Shown piece after piece: positions 33,164 through 43,925 of a stretch of 64,000 nt of DNA. This DNA comes from Chlorokybus atmophyticus. Lineage: Eukaryota > Streptophyta > Chlorokybophyceae > Chlorokybales > Chlorokybaceae. Positions within the stretch are counted from its first letter, which is position 1. Every line of letters starts with the position of its first letter. A model generated the notes under the pieces. The model saw only the letters and a program-made list of their open reading frames with translations, had not been told where the DNA came from and did no database searches. A program made the translations under genes and the position numbers. The stretch is from positions 1,147,177 to 1,211,176 of the forward strand of contig RHPI01002262.1 in assembly GCA_009103225.1 (NCBI GenBank). The letters are read 5' to 3'.

Positions 33164-35723
33164 GAAGTGTAAAGGAAACCCCATTCTGTGCCAAGTCCCG
33201 TGCACTCACAGTTGTGCAACACGGGGCAAAATGCACCATTTTGGTCAAGCGGTCGACAAAAACCACAATAGCAGTGTATTTGGCTGCTGTTTCAGGTCAG
33301 TAATCAAATCCATACTGACACTATCCCACTTTTGCTCTGAGATTGCCAACGGCTTAAGCAATCCCGCTAGTTTTTGTCGTAGTGGCTTATTACGTTGACA
33401 CATATTACATGTGCGAACGTACTAATCCACATCAGTTGACATCGATGGCCACCAGTATAACTGTTGCGCAGCTTTGAGTGTTTTGTGTTTACCCAAATGC
33501 TCAGCATACGGCGGGTCCTGCACTGATTGCAAGCATTGCTGACGCAAGTCGCCCGAGTTGGGAATTGCCAACTGCTCCCCTTTATACCATAAATTGCTGA
33601 CAGCAGTAAGCTGTTGCAAGTTGGTTTGACTGCGAAACCAATCATCTGAGGCGTAACCAGTGGACACTTCCTTAAAGAAAGGGTCTTCAGGCTGTTGCGC
33701 ATTACGCGTACTCCGAGAGCGCGAAAGTGCCAAGAGAGCAGGGCTATGACTTAGTGGATCCGCCACATTGGTGCGACCCGAGCGGTATTGCCAAGTGAAA
33801 GTGAAACGAGAAATGAACTCATTCCACCTAGCTTGCCGTCTCGACAGATTCTGTTGCGTATGGAAAAATGTGAGTGGGTTATGATCAGTGATTACTAAAA
33901 ACTCAACTCCTTCCAAGTAGCAACGCCATGTGCGCAACGCGTGCACAACAACAAGCAGTTCTTGCTCAGTGGTTGTGTAATTGCGCTCGGCCGGATTGAA
34001 TATTCTGCTTTCATATGCACACGGCCTGTCAATCTGTAGAAGGACAGCCTCACACCCAATGGTGGAAGCATCACTGATCATCACAAAAGGCTTGGTATGG
34101 TCGGGGAAAGCTAACACAGGGGCTTATGTTAATGCATCTTTAATGCGTGTAAACGCAACCTCGTGTGTTTCCGTCCACACAAATTTTACATCCTTACGAG
34201 ATAAAGATGTTAATGGTTTTGCCATGCTAGAGTATGCTCGCATGAACTTGCGAAAATAATTAGCTAGTCCCAAGAAAGCACGTAAATGATGTACATCCTT
34301 GGGTGGTGGCCAATCCTTTACCGCACACACCTTTTGAGGATCTGGTTTCAATCCTTCTTTGCCAATCACATGCCCTAAAAAGGGTAGTTCATCCTTTGCA
34401 AAGTTGCATTTGGACAGGTTGGCATAGAATTTGTGTTCGCGTAACTTAGCTAGACCAATTCCACATGCCTGTGGTGGTCCTCCCGGGTTTTGCTGAACAC
34501 AATAATGTCGTCTAGATAGACCAATACAAACTTGTACAATCTATCAGCAAATACCGCGTTCATTGCTGTCTGAAATGTAGCCGGTGCATTTGTTTACCCA
34601 AATGGTAACACTTTATACTCCAAGTGTCCTAGTGGGGTGCGAAATGCAGTTTTGTATATCCGACGGGTGGATTTTGATTTGATGATAACCACTTGTCAGA
34701 TCCAGTGTGCTAAACACTGTTGCACCTAATAGCTTATCAAACAAATCATCAATCCGAGGCAAAGGATATCTGTTTTTCACAGTTACCTTGTTCAACGCAC
34801 GGTAATCAACACACATGCGGAGCTTGCCATTCTTTTTGGGCACAAACAAAATGGGTGCACAAAAAGGAGATATGCTTTTTGTCATCAAACCCTTGTCCAA
34901 TAACCCTTTAAGCTGTGTTTCCATCTCCGCGTGTTCTAAGGGACTTAGCCTGTATATAGGCCGCCAAGGTGGCTTTGCCCCCTCCTCTAACGGAATGGTA
35001 TGATGTATGTTTCGATCGGGAGGCAACTCTGGGAGTTCATCCTGAAATACATCTGCGTATTGTTCCGTAAGTGACTGCACCACAGGGTCACTGATAGCCT
35101 GTTCAGCAGGTGTTTCCACTTGTCGTAAGTGCAGTAAGTATACTTCCTCACGTTTACGCATGCAACGTATCAATTGCATAGCAGAGAGGAGCGGAACATT
35201 ATCGCGAGCTATACATGCGAGTACAGATGCTGTTAAAGTCATCCTACGTTTCCCTTTACGAAGGGTGCACGTATTGGCTCGAGAGTCTAATTGTAAACCT
35301 GCTTCAGTGTGCCACTGTTCCAGTACAAAAACATCCACCCCGGGGATACCAATATCCACCACGATGAAGGCTGGTCGGGTTTTATGGCCATTGATAACAA
35401 AACGCCCTTTTACCTCTCCCATTGCATTGAGAGTGGAACCAGCAGCACGTACATATGACGTAACTGGTGAACGGAATGTTATTACGTTTCACCCAAGCAT
35501 GTGCAATAAAGTTATGGTTTGCACAAGTATCAATCAATGCTGTACATGGTGTACCCATAAGTTGACTCTCAAATCTCCATTTGAGTGGCATTGAGTGACC
35601 ATCAAATGTAGCTAATGTTGGAGTGCCGTGATTGGTAGCAGACTTGATAAGAATCACTTGCAACGGTGAAGCTCCTGTATCTTTGCGTGAGAGTTGCATG
35701 ATTACTTCTCCCCCTTTCAACAA
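33164..35723 (-). pseudogene. Host element protease, RT, RNase H and integrase N-terminal half, frameshifted
   Basis: In order: a retropepsin remnant LIDTCANHNFI (usual LIDTGAS; the Gly is Cys) near 35540; RT palm with [19 protein letters not shown] and [15 protein letters not shown], frame break near 34640, then YLDDIIVFS near 34500; RNase H with DASTIGCEAVLLQ and ITDHNPLTFF; a LRAFLGLANYFRKF block; integrase zinc site TCNMCQRNKP; first catalytic region VVFVDRLTKMVHF near 33250. Several stops and shifts (near 34124, 33422 and 33220) show decay. The integrase stops at 33164, where the nested element entered, and resumes at 22184. Confidence 0.9.
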
Positions 35724-35739
35724 TCGCGACCACGGGCCA

Positions 35740-36642
35740 TGATATCGAGATAACTACACATGCAGTGACAGCATGTTGTAATTGCAACTCGTGTAAGTGC
35801 TTAACAGCAGTTACTAATTCAGAGAATGGAACATTGATTAAAACACAACCGTTTGCATTTGTCAACACAGGTGGTGTGCTCATATCAGTCCATACATCTG
35901 ATACATCATAAAGAGAGGAAACTTTATCAAGAAGTACAGAGTTTTTAAAGTCGTTCTGCTCGGCTAAGCTACCAACCACGGACAATTCCTATTTCTTGTC
36001 TCTCTGCTGCTTGGCCTTCTGTGCATTATATTTTGCATAGCACTTAGCCTCCCCATGACCTGTCTTCTTGCAGAAACTGCAAGTGATGATGGATTCGGCC
36101 GCGTTGTAGGGGCTAGCAGGATGAGATGTTTTCGCCTTTTTCACAAAAGCTTTGTTGTCAGTGGCCGGGCGCTTTGCAGCTGAAACCGGGGCTGCCTCTT
36201 TTGCCGTGGTTTGCATGTTTGCGTGAGAGTGCTTTACACTGTCCACAGCAGCAACCATCTGCATCAGCATTGGTAAATCCGTCGAGGCCCACTCTTGCAA
36301 ACTCGCGGGGTTGACGGCCACATGGTGCACGAGATCTGTGCCCAAGCCACGCCTGAACATATTCAGCTGATCAGCTGATCGGCTGATCGGGCCATGATAT
36401 CGAGGGATAACTACACATGCAGTGACAGCATGTTGTAATTGCAACTCGTGTAAGTGCTTAACAGCAGTTACTAATTCAGAGAATGGAACATTGATTAAAA
36501 CACAACCGTTTGCATTTGTCAACACAGGTGGTGTGCTCATATCAGTCCATACATCTGATACATCACAAAGAGAGGAAACTTTATCAAGAAGTACAGAGTT
36601 TTTAAAGTCGTTCTGCTCGACTAAGCTACCAACCACGGACAA
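35740..36642 (-). pseudogene. Tandem duplicate of the gag 3' end and linker
   Basis: About 650 bp, carrying the gag C-terminus (MFRRGL... to the RDKK stop, including the knuckle CSFCKKTGHGEAKC) and a following linker (SVVGSL.EQNDFKNSVLL), occurs twice head to tail: roughly 37040-36395 and 36390-35745. The copies differ at few positions (for example RSHA/HSHA). The second copy would make a 217-residue product; it is a repeat-mediated duplication rather than a separate gene. Confidence 0.85.
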
Positions 36643-36645
36643 TTC

Positions 36646-37821
36646 CTATTTCTTGTCTCTCTGCTGCTTGGCCTTCTGTGCATTCTGTTTTGCATAGCAC
36701 TTAGCCTCCCCATGACCTGTCTTCTTGCAGAAACTGCAAGTGATGATGGATTTGGCCGCGTTGTAGGGGCTAGCAGGATGAGATGTTTTCGCCTTTTTCA
36801 CAAAAGGTTTGTTGTCAGTGGCCGGGCGCTTTGCAGCTGAAACCGGGGCTGCCTCTTTTGCCGTGGTTTGCATGTTTGCGTGAGAGCGCTTTACACTGTC
36901 CACAGCAGCAACCATCTGCATTAGCATTGGTAAATCTGTCGAGGCCCACTCTTGCAAACTCGCGGGGTTGACGGCCACATGCTGCACGAGATCTGTGTCC
37001 AAGCCACGCCTGAACATATGCAGCTGATCAGCATCACTGATAGGTAGTTTGCAAGCATTGATCTTGCTGAAAAACGATTGAAAATCCTGGATATACTGCT
37101 GAACCGGACGCCCGTTCTGACGCAGGTTGTGCAGCTGGTTGCGAGCAATTTGGGCAGGATCTGCGCCACCATAGCGCTGCTCTATGAAAAAGCACAACTG
37201 ATTTACTTCCCGCCCGAGGTTTGTATCCCGTTGCTTACGGCGGTACCACTCTGCCAGAGCATCGTTTGGGATCAGCAACTCAGCTACACGCAATTTCCCC
37301 TCCTCAAAAATGTGAAGGGAGTTGACATAGTGTCGCAACTTTACAAGCCAGTCGAAGATGGCCGCTTGCTTGTTGGGAACAAACTCGGCAGGACGAGCAA
37401 GAGCTTGAACAGGTGGACCACCGTCAGCACGTCGAAGACGCTCGATCATGTTAAGAATATGTTTGCCTTCACCCATCTGCCCCTCCCAATCTCGCTCCAT
37501 AAAGGTGGTGAGCTTTGAAACTTTTTCTGCCAAAAGGAAGAGAAAGTTCACGAATGAGACAATTGCCTCACGAGGGTCCTGATCATAGGTGCTAAGAAAA
37601 TGCTCCATCAAGTCCTGCTGTGTCATGCGAATAGAAAACTCAGGGAATATGGAAGGTGATCTATCATCCATTGAAGCTTCCGCAGCTTTGGCAGCTTGAG
37701 ACTCATCAGGTGCATCATCTGGATTCGGAATATCTTCCATGGATGGAAATTCCTCCTCACGGGAAGGTTGCTCTTTTTCCGAGCTCTCCCCTTTTGAGGT
37801 GGGCACCGAGTTTTCTTCCAT
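36646..37821 (-). CDS. Gag protein of the host Ty3/gypsy element
   Basis: An intact 391-codon frame begins MEENSVPTSKGE. It has an acidic N-terminus, a Retrotrans_gag-type capsid (FDWLVKLRHYVNSL, WYRRKQRDTN, QIARNQLHNLRQNG, VQQYIQDFQSFFSKI), a Lys-rich tail and one CCHC zinc knuckle, CSFCKKTGHGEAKC, near the C-terminus. Gag packages element RNA into virus-like particles. It is the only undamaged frame left in this element. Confidence 0.9.
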   Translation of the reverse strand: MEENSVPTSKGESSEKEQPSREEEFPSMEDIPNPDDAPDESQAAKAAEASMDDRSPSIFPEFSIRMTQQDLMEHFLSTYDQDPREAIVSFVNFLFLLAEKVSKLTTFMERDWEGQMGEGKHILNMIERLRRADGGPPVQALARPAEFVPNKQAAIFDWLVKLRHYVNSLHIFEEGKLRVAELLIPNDALAEWYRRKQRDTNLGREVNQLCFFIEQRYGGADPAQIARNQLHNLRQNGRPVQQYIQDFQSFFSKINACKLPISDADQLHMFRRGLDTDLVQHVAVNPASLQEWASTDLPMLMQMVAAVDSVKRSHANMQTTAKEAAPVSAAKRPATDNKPFVKKAKTSHPASPYNAAKSIITCSFCKKTGHGEAKCYAKQNAQKAKQQRDKK

Positions 37822-38720
37822 TTGTCTGCAAAACAGGCAGAATGGGATGGTGAGAACCTCACCAATGGACCAGGTTCAACGAGAGGATCAAAATGACCCC
37901 AAGTTGTAAAAGTCCCAAACAGAGTCCAAACCAATCCCAAAATAGGAAAGGTTGGATCTGGAGTGTCACCAAACAGAACAAGTCTGAGTAGGACCAGAAT
38001 GTCCTAACCCTGCGTTGTCCTCAACCAAGTCCCAATCTCCAGGCCGAAGCCAGAGGGGGAGGGTTTCAGACAAAGAGGGTTTGGGAACAGAATGTCCTAG
38101 AACCTCCCCACAACTGTTCTAACGAAGTCCCGATCTCCAGGCCGGAGCCAACGGGGGAGGGTTTGCGACCAGTTTGGTTTGGAACTTACGGATCCGGGTC
38201 AAGCGACCCGGCAAAGCCACTGGCAGGTCACAGGTACGTCACAGGCATGCAACAGGCAAGCCACAGGCATGCAACATGCAAGCCGTACAGTGACTAATTA
38301 TGACATGCACTGGCAAGCACAATGACAAGCAATCACTGCAAGCAATGATAGTGCACTAAGTGTGACAAACAGTGATGGCACACTAGCAAGCCGCAATCAC
38401 CGCATGCAATGACAGGCAATCACTGCAAGCAATGATAGTGCACTGGCAAGTCACTGTGTGTAAAAGTACACACGTGCACCTGGCAAGCAGCTGACAAGCA
38501 GGCAAGCAGGCAAGTCACCGACGTGTGTGATGGTACCTCACACGTGGAGAGGCCGCCTCTTTGATAGGTGGCTTCAACGTGGAGGTAGCGCAGGGAAGCG
38601 AACTTGAAGCTTGGGCTGCGTGGACAAATAGGAGGCCGCCGCCGACGCCTTCTGATTGGCCGAAAGCAGGTCGCCGCCCCCTATAAGTACCCACGTCACC
38701 CCCCAGCTCTTGGATACCAA
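37822..38720 (-). other. 5' untranslated leader of the host element
   Basis: It lies between the 5' LTR and gag. It starts (minus) with the primer-binding-site-like TGGTATCCAAGAGC. Short repeats of GGCAAGCC/AGGCATGCAAC and AAGCAATCACTGC types crowd 38210-38510. A ~60-bp GATCTCCAGGC...GGGGGAGGGTTT block occurs twice at about 38030-38165. No gene seen. Confidence 0.6.
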
Positions 38721-39296
38721 TGTAACAGATGCCGGCGTCGCCGCCGACAACCGTTCAATCCTCTACCCCAACACCCACACCGCCGAAGACAAGCCGTATC
38801 ACACCGCCGGCAGCATGGCGCTGCAAGGGGTAGAAAACTGATTGAGGTCCCATCAGTTGATGGGCCTTTTATATCAAGAGTATATCACTATGATATATCT
38901 CAATATCGAACTCACAAGTAGATATCCTCCCTATAGATAGGGTTGCCGTTAGAGATCTCGCGTGAGCCAATCAGAGCTCAAATATCAAACGATAAGGTCC
39001 TCAACAATAAGGTACCTAACGATAGGGTACCTAGCGACGAGGTACCTAACTTGATATCTGACTATAGTGATCGCATATATGATATGCGACACTAAATAGG
39101 CTTGATAGGCGGTTCTACACCCATTGGGACTTATCCAAGCTATAATAGAATATCCAAGCTATAATAGAATATTATAAGCTTTGATAAGCGAGGAACCGTA
39201 GAAAAGAGGTATAAATAAGTATTTAAATATACTTATTCATACAAAATGTGTCATTTAGGTAGCAATAATACCCCTATTATTATTGCTCCCGTTACA
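38721..39296 (-). repeat. 5' LTR of the host Ty3/gypsy element
   Basis: 576 bp, starting TGTAAC and ending GTTACA on the plus strand, matching 20594-21144. It contains GGTACCTAACGA-type tandem units at 38990-39050. Compared with the left copy it has an extra tandem copy of CCAAGCTATAATAGAATAT at about 39134-39170. Confidence 0.9.
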
Positions 39297-40507
39297 CATG
39301 GCTGCAAGACAACTTACTTGGTTGCTCGTTCGGTCAACGGGTCATCGCAAGTAATGACAGGACGTCGCTTTGCTTGTAGCTTGGCATTTGGTAGTGTGCG
39401 CGGCTTGCGCATGCATGTGTATGCAAATGTGTTCACTTCTGTAGGCCTGTGCTTGGTTGAGCATGCGCTTGTATGCTTATGTGCCTTTATGTGTGAAACA
39501 TACATACGTGCGTGCCTGCTCGAGTGTGCCACACACACGCACGCTTCTTCAGCTCTTGTATGAGTACGCATGCATGCATGCAATTGTGCTTTGACCTGTG
39601 TATGTGGCTGGCTGTAAACCGACAGTTCTCGACTGTTAGCTAACCCTCGGAAGATTACCTGACAATCAAGGACTGTTGGTTGGTCTCATTGAACATCCAT
39701 AGCTTGTTTAAAGTGCGGCTGTACCTGCTGCAACGATGTTATTATTTAGTGCTGCGTATGTTGCCGCGGCCCTTAGTGTTGACCTTGCTGGTGTGCAACA
39801 ATATCAGATGCAGTCATAAGCACAAATGCTAAGTTAACAACATACTCCATGATAACGATAACCATAACAATGATAATTGAATATAAATTATCATTAATAA
39901 TATCGGCAACAGCATCGGGTAAATGAGTTTAAAAAACAAAACCACAGCCAAGGATACAGGTGACAATCAGAAAAACAATGCAACAACGGTGGCAGCTGTT
40001 GCCGTATGTGCGTTGGTGCGTTTCGCAGCAGCTGCTGCAATCGCACTTCTGCAGTAGCACTGCTGCATGTGCGTGTGCTTGCACAAACAACGACTGCTGT
40101 TTGCCATAGCGAAGAGAAGATGACGAAACTTGACTACTAAGATAAGCTAACCATAGATCCCACGCCGCCGTCTCCACCGCCTCCGCCTCCGCCTCCGCCT
40201 CCACCGCCATGAGCAACGACAGTCCTGCGTTGCTTAGGAGCTGCCAGCTGCCAAGCTCGTACAGGGCTCAGAGAGGTGACAAGTCTTTGCGGTAAATTGT
40301 GCTGACGTGTACGGCCTACTTGTACTCATCTGCTGAGTCAGTGAGTATATGTACAAAGCCTAATACCATGCGGTACCTTCTCCGCGGTGCAACGCACCGT
40401 GCATATTCCAGACACGACTCGTCAGTCGCTGTAGGGCTTCCCAATATAATATTGACAGCCGGACCCTGATCCGTACGCGTAGAAGCTACAGTGTAGAAAC
40501 AAAGACG
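39297..40507. other. Intergenic region, no supported gene
   Basis: It holds ACAGTYCTCGACTGT and CTGACAATCAAGGACTGTTGG words (39620-39690) like those at 19.87 kb, and an AT-rich patch near 39840-39900. A minus-strand ATG at about 40210 opens a GAG/GCG-repeat frame (MAVEAEAEAEAVETAAWDLW) that may be the first exon of something, but no further exon could be linked. Confidence 0.45.
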
Positions 40508-40980
40508 TACAGTCTACCCCCGCTAAAAGACTTCGCTCCAAGAGAATAACTTTGCTTATAGAATAAAATGTAAAATTACAAATGGTTTTACAGGCAAATG
40601 TTGGTGCATAAGAGAATATCACTAACCGCGAAGAGCATATTGGTTTTTCATAAAATTCTTGCAAGTTTGAGTGTGCATATTCCCAACATCGAGGGAGGAG
40701 ACGTGACGGATGTGGCATAATGCGTGATGAGCGTGACAATCAGGGCATGATGGGCAAGGTGTGACGCGCAACCAGCGTGATGGGCGTAATGGCGCAACGG
40801 GCGTACCATGATGCGTGTGACGTAATAAGCGTGACGGGCGTGATGAAACCGCATTTATAGCATATTTATATTCTTGACATCCAAGAGCATGTTATTCTCT
40901 TAAACGCCAAAAGCATATCCTCGCCAATAGCATACGATTGATGGGGACAAACAGTATGCTCTTAGCAAGGGTAGACTGTA
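40508..40980. mobile_element. MITE-like element with TACAGTCTACCC termini, copy 1
   Basis: TACAGTCTACCC at 40508-40519 and its reverse complement at 40969-40980 bound a 473-bp non-coding segment. If TA is the target duplication, the inverted terminus is CAGTCTACCC. This fits Tc1/mariner-pogo style TA insertion. Internal GCGTGACGGGCGTGATG-type words recur. No transposase frame. Confidence 0.7.
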
Positions 40981-41320
40981 GTTAATTTGGCCGCGGACCG
41001 TGTATGGTTCCGACTCGCGCGGTACATGGCATAAACACAAGCCTGGTTCGGCCGAGGACCATGTGTCGTGCAAGACTGCGCACCAGGTACAGTTTACCTC
41101 GATAGATGCATGTTCGATAACTGCATATCCGCGATAAGTGCATGGTTTTGCCCAACATCAGTGCATCTGTTGGTAGTATAAGGCAGTGTAAGTGTATATC
41201 CGCGATAAGTGCATAGAAAGAGGTGTTCCCGATGGTATGCACTTATCGAGGACCGGAAGGACCATGGATGGTCCGTCCCTCGCGGGCCAGGCACTCGTGG
41301 TCCGCGGGTCACGGACCATG

Positions 41321-41874
41321 TACAGTCTACCCCCTTTAAGAGCATACTCTTTATTCTCCGCTATCTTATGCTCTTGGCGGGGTACTTCTCTTGATGTCAA
41401 AGAGCATAGTATGCTCTTGGACATCAAGAGCATAAATATTCTCTAAGCGCGGTTTCATCACGTCCATCACGCCCATTGCGCCATCACGCTCGTCACACTA
41501 ATTGTGCGTCACACTTTGCCTATCTATGGGTGTCAGGAGCATAAATATGTCCTAAGCACAATTTCATCACATTCATCACGCCCATTGCGCCATCACGCTC
41601 GTCACGTTAATTATGCATCACACTTTGCCTATCATGCCCTATTCATCACGCACGTCACGCGTTATGCCACACCCGTCATACGCTGCTCCCCCGACCTTAC
41701 AACATTTCTCACAAGACTCTGCAAGAACAACATGAAATATAAATATGTTTTCGCGGTTAAGCAAATTCTCTTCGGCATCAATATTTGCCTGCGTTCCATT
41801 TGGTAATCTCATTTTCTATGCTGTTAGCGGGGTTATCCTCTTGGAGCGAAGTCTCTTAGCCAGGGTAGACTGTA
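41321..41874. mobile_element. MITE-like element with TACAGTCTACCC termini, copy 2
   Basis: The same 12-bp terminus at 41321-41332 and its complement at 41863-41874 bound 554 bp. Its right end (CTTGGAGCGAAGTCTC...) is the reverse complement of the left end of copy 1, so both belong to one family in different arrangements. It contains a ~100-bp internal direct repeat (CGCCCATTGCGCCATCACGC at ~41470 and ~41580). It splits a GGACCATG/TA/TGG palindrome. Confidence 0.7.
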
Positions 41875-43925
41875 TGGCCCGCGGGTCCGTGGAAGGACCA
41901 TGCATGGTCCTTGAACGTCAAGCCATGTGATTGCGTCAGCGAGTGGTTGGAACACTGCAGCGGACGCAGTCGTAATGATGCTCTAGCGTACGAAGATTGC
42001 CGTGGAGGCGATGCCCGGTTGGGGTTGCTTGCACGCGGCAGCACAGATCACAGAGGAACTGGCATTGGGTGGGATGGTGTGAGCACATGGCAGTAGCGAG
42101 TGATGCGTATTGTGGTGCTGTGTTCACGCTTGTGTATTCTTAGGCATGGCAGCAAATGACACTGTTAACACTTGATTGTCGAATGCGCGAGCGCTGCGCA
42201 GAGTGTTGACCTATATGCATGACTGCTATAAGTGCGATTTGCATGCACATGCAAGACAAGCATAGTCGCAGTGGTAGATTGTGTTAAAGGTGAGGGCTGG
42301 GTCCGAGGATGTAGGTTTGCTCAGGGGTGGTGGTGCGGTGCTGCTCGGAAGGTAGTTTGTCACGGTGTTGACATTTGTTAAGGTTTTCGACTGCTGTAAC
42401 TTGCTACTCTGCCTGCCCATGCATGCCTACGTTGTGCACTCAGGTTGGTTGGTTGGTTGGTTGGTTGGTGTTTGCTATCGCTGCTGCTGCCCAATTAACG
42501 GCATTGCATATAGGTCAATTAGCGCATAGTAGTAGCCCCGGTTGTATTGTAAGTGTATGGCCTTGCTTGCTAGCTTGTGTGTGCCTGTGACTGTTGGCTG
42601 CTGTGAGCACAGACTGCATGCTTGCTTGCATTCTGGCAAATATGATTCATACCCTATGCATTTACATAGGTGCAGCCCCGTTAATGCTAACAGATTGCCT
42701 AGCTGTTGCTTAAGACGTGTGTGGGGCAGCTAATGCGCTTTGTCATGCACATTGCGGGTTGATTGCATAGTGTGAGCTGTGGTGTAGGCATGGTCGCTCA
42801 GTACGTACCATGACTTCTGTGTGTTGCTGTTTGAGGTATATATAGTTTAAGTGCTCGAGTAAGCTGTTTGCCCTCCTTTTGGCCCCTCTGTTCGGCCATA
42901 GATGGGTGACGAGTAGCATCCACATTAGGGTTGAGCAGCGAGGCATAACAGAAGGTTGCAAAGCAGAGCATGATGCAATAGCTTTGATGTAATTTGTCCT
43001 GCACCGCACTAGTTATTGAACATATATAGAGGCATACAATAACCAACCCGCGTCTCAACCAACAACAAAGCACCACAGTGTGCAGGTTGCCTTGCGCAAA
43101 TGGTGGCTACAGCCAAGATCCTTCCTGCACTACGGATCATAACGTTAGCGTGTATAGAAATTGCGCGCAGCAAATGCCCATTTCAATCATACCACACACG
43201 CCATACATTGTACCAACACACTTACCTCGTTGCTACATACACATGCCTCACATTATACCAACACACTTACCTCATTGCTTCATACACGACCACATTCCTA
43301 TGGCTATGTTTACACATTGCTGTTGGTCATGCATGATTGCATTGCAGGTGCAGCTACCTGGATGCACGTGGTACACCAGCCTGGCTAGCAGTTTGGTGCA
43401 AAGCAAGTCAGCAACATATTATTGTGATAGTCCCTCTAAACAAGGTAGCAGTGACCACTGGTGCCAGCAAACCAACCAGTGACTTGTTGCATTGTGCACA
43501 AACAAGGTGGGGACAACATGCAGGATCGGCGCACTTCTCTGCACAGAGAACGACAAGGACATTACTCAGGCATGCATGCACAAAGACTAACTGGTCCATG
43601 TCGCACAGCAGGGCATAACGGACATTATATGAAGCAACTCAATAATGCTTGCGAGGCCACAGGACAGACATAGCACAGGCACGCAGCATGCAAGAGCAAC
43701 GAAGCCATACCCCGCAATTCAGACATTAGAAGATGTGTCCTCAAGCTAGTAGCAAACACAGGCATCCCGCCATTGCTGCATAACGCCATAACTAGACTAC
43801 ACAGAGTTAAAAAAGGAGGGGATGAGGGGCGAGAGAGAGGGCATAAGTTTGCTGGCAAACACTGGCTGATCTCTAGAACAGCTTGCCGCAGATCAATCAA
43901 GCAGGCCTGCATATGATGATCACAT
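41875..43925. other. Gene-poor region with simple repeats
   Basis: Contains a GGACCATGCATGGTCC palindrome (41895-41910), a GGTT tetranucleotide run near 42445-42468, and a ~46-bp tandem duplication with CCAACACACTTACCTC at about 43214 and 43259. Frames such as 41911-42096 and 43078-43482 have no motif support. The 3' UTR of the cpRNP gene lies at the right. Confidence 0.5.

Larger units (their letters stand above)
20594..39296 (-). mobile_element. Chromodomain Ty3/gypsy LTR retrotransposon (host element), interrupted by a nested element
   Basis: Near-identical LTRs flank a minus-strand coding block in the order gag, protease, RT, RNase H, integrase, chromodomain, which is the chromovirus order. 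The right copy (5' LTR) ends in TGTAAC/GTTACA. Next to it lies a primer-binding-site-like TGGTATCCAAGAGC (similar to an initiator-Met tRNA site), and next to the left LTR lies a purine tract. Without the 10.98-kb insertion at 22185-33163 the element would be about 7.7 kb. The coding region has frameshifts and stops, so it is inactive. Confidence 0.92.

Noticed and set aside
39929-40216. Minus-strand 95-codon frame starting with EAEAEA
   Set aside because: Possible first exon, but driven by a GGCGGA repeat and no partner exon found.
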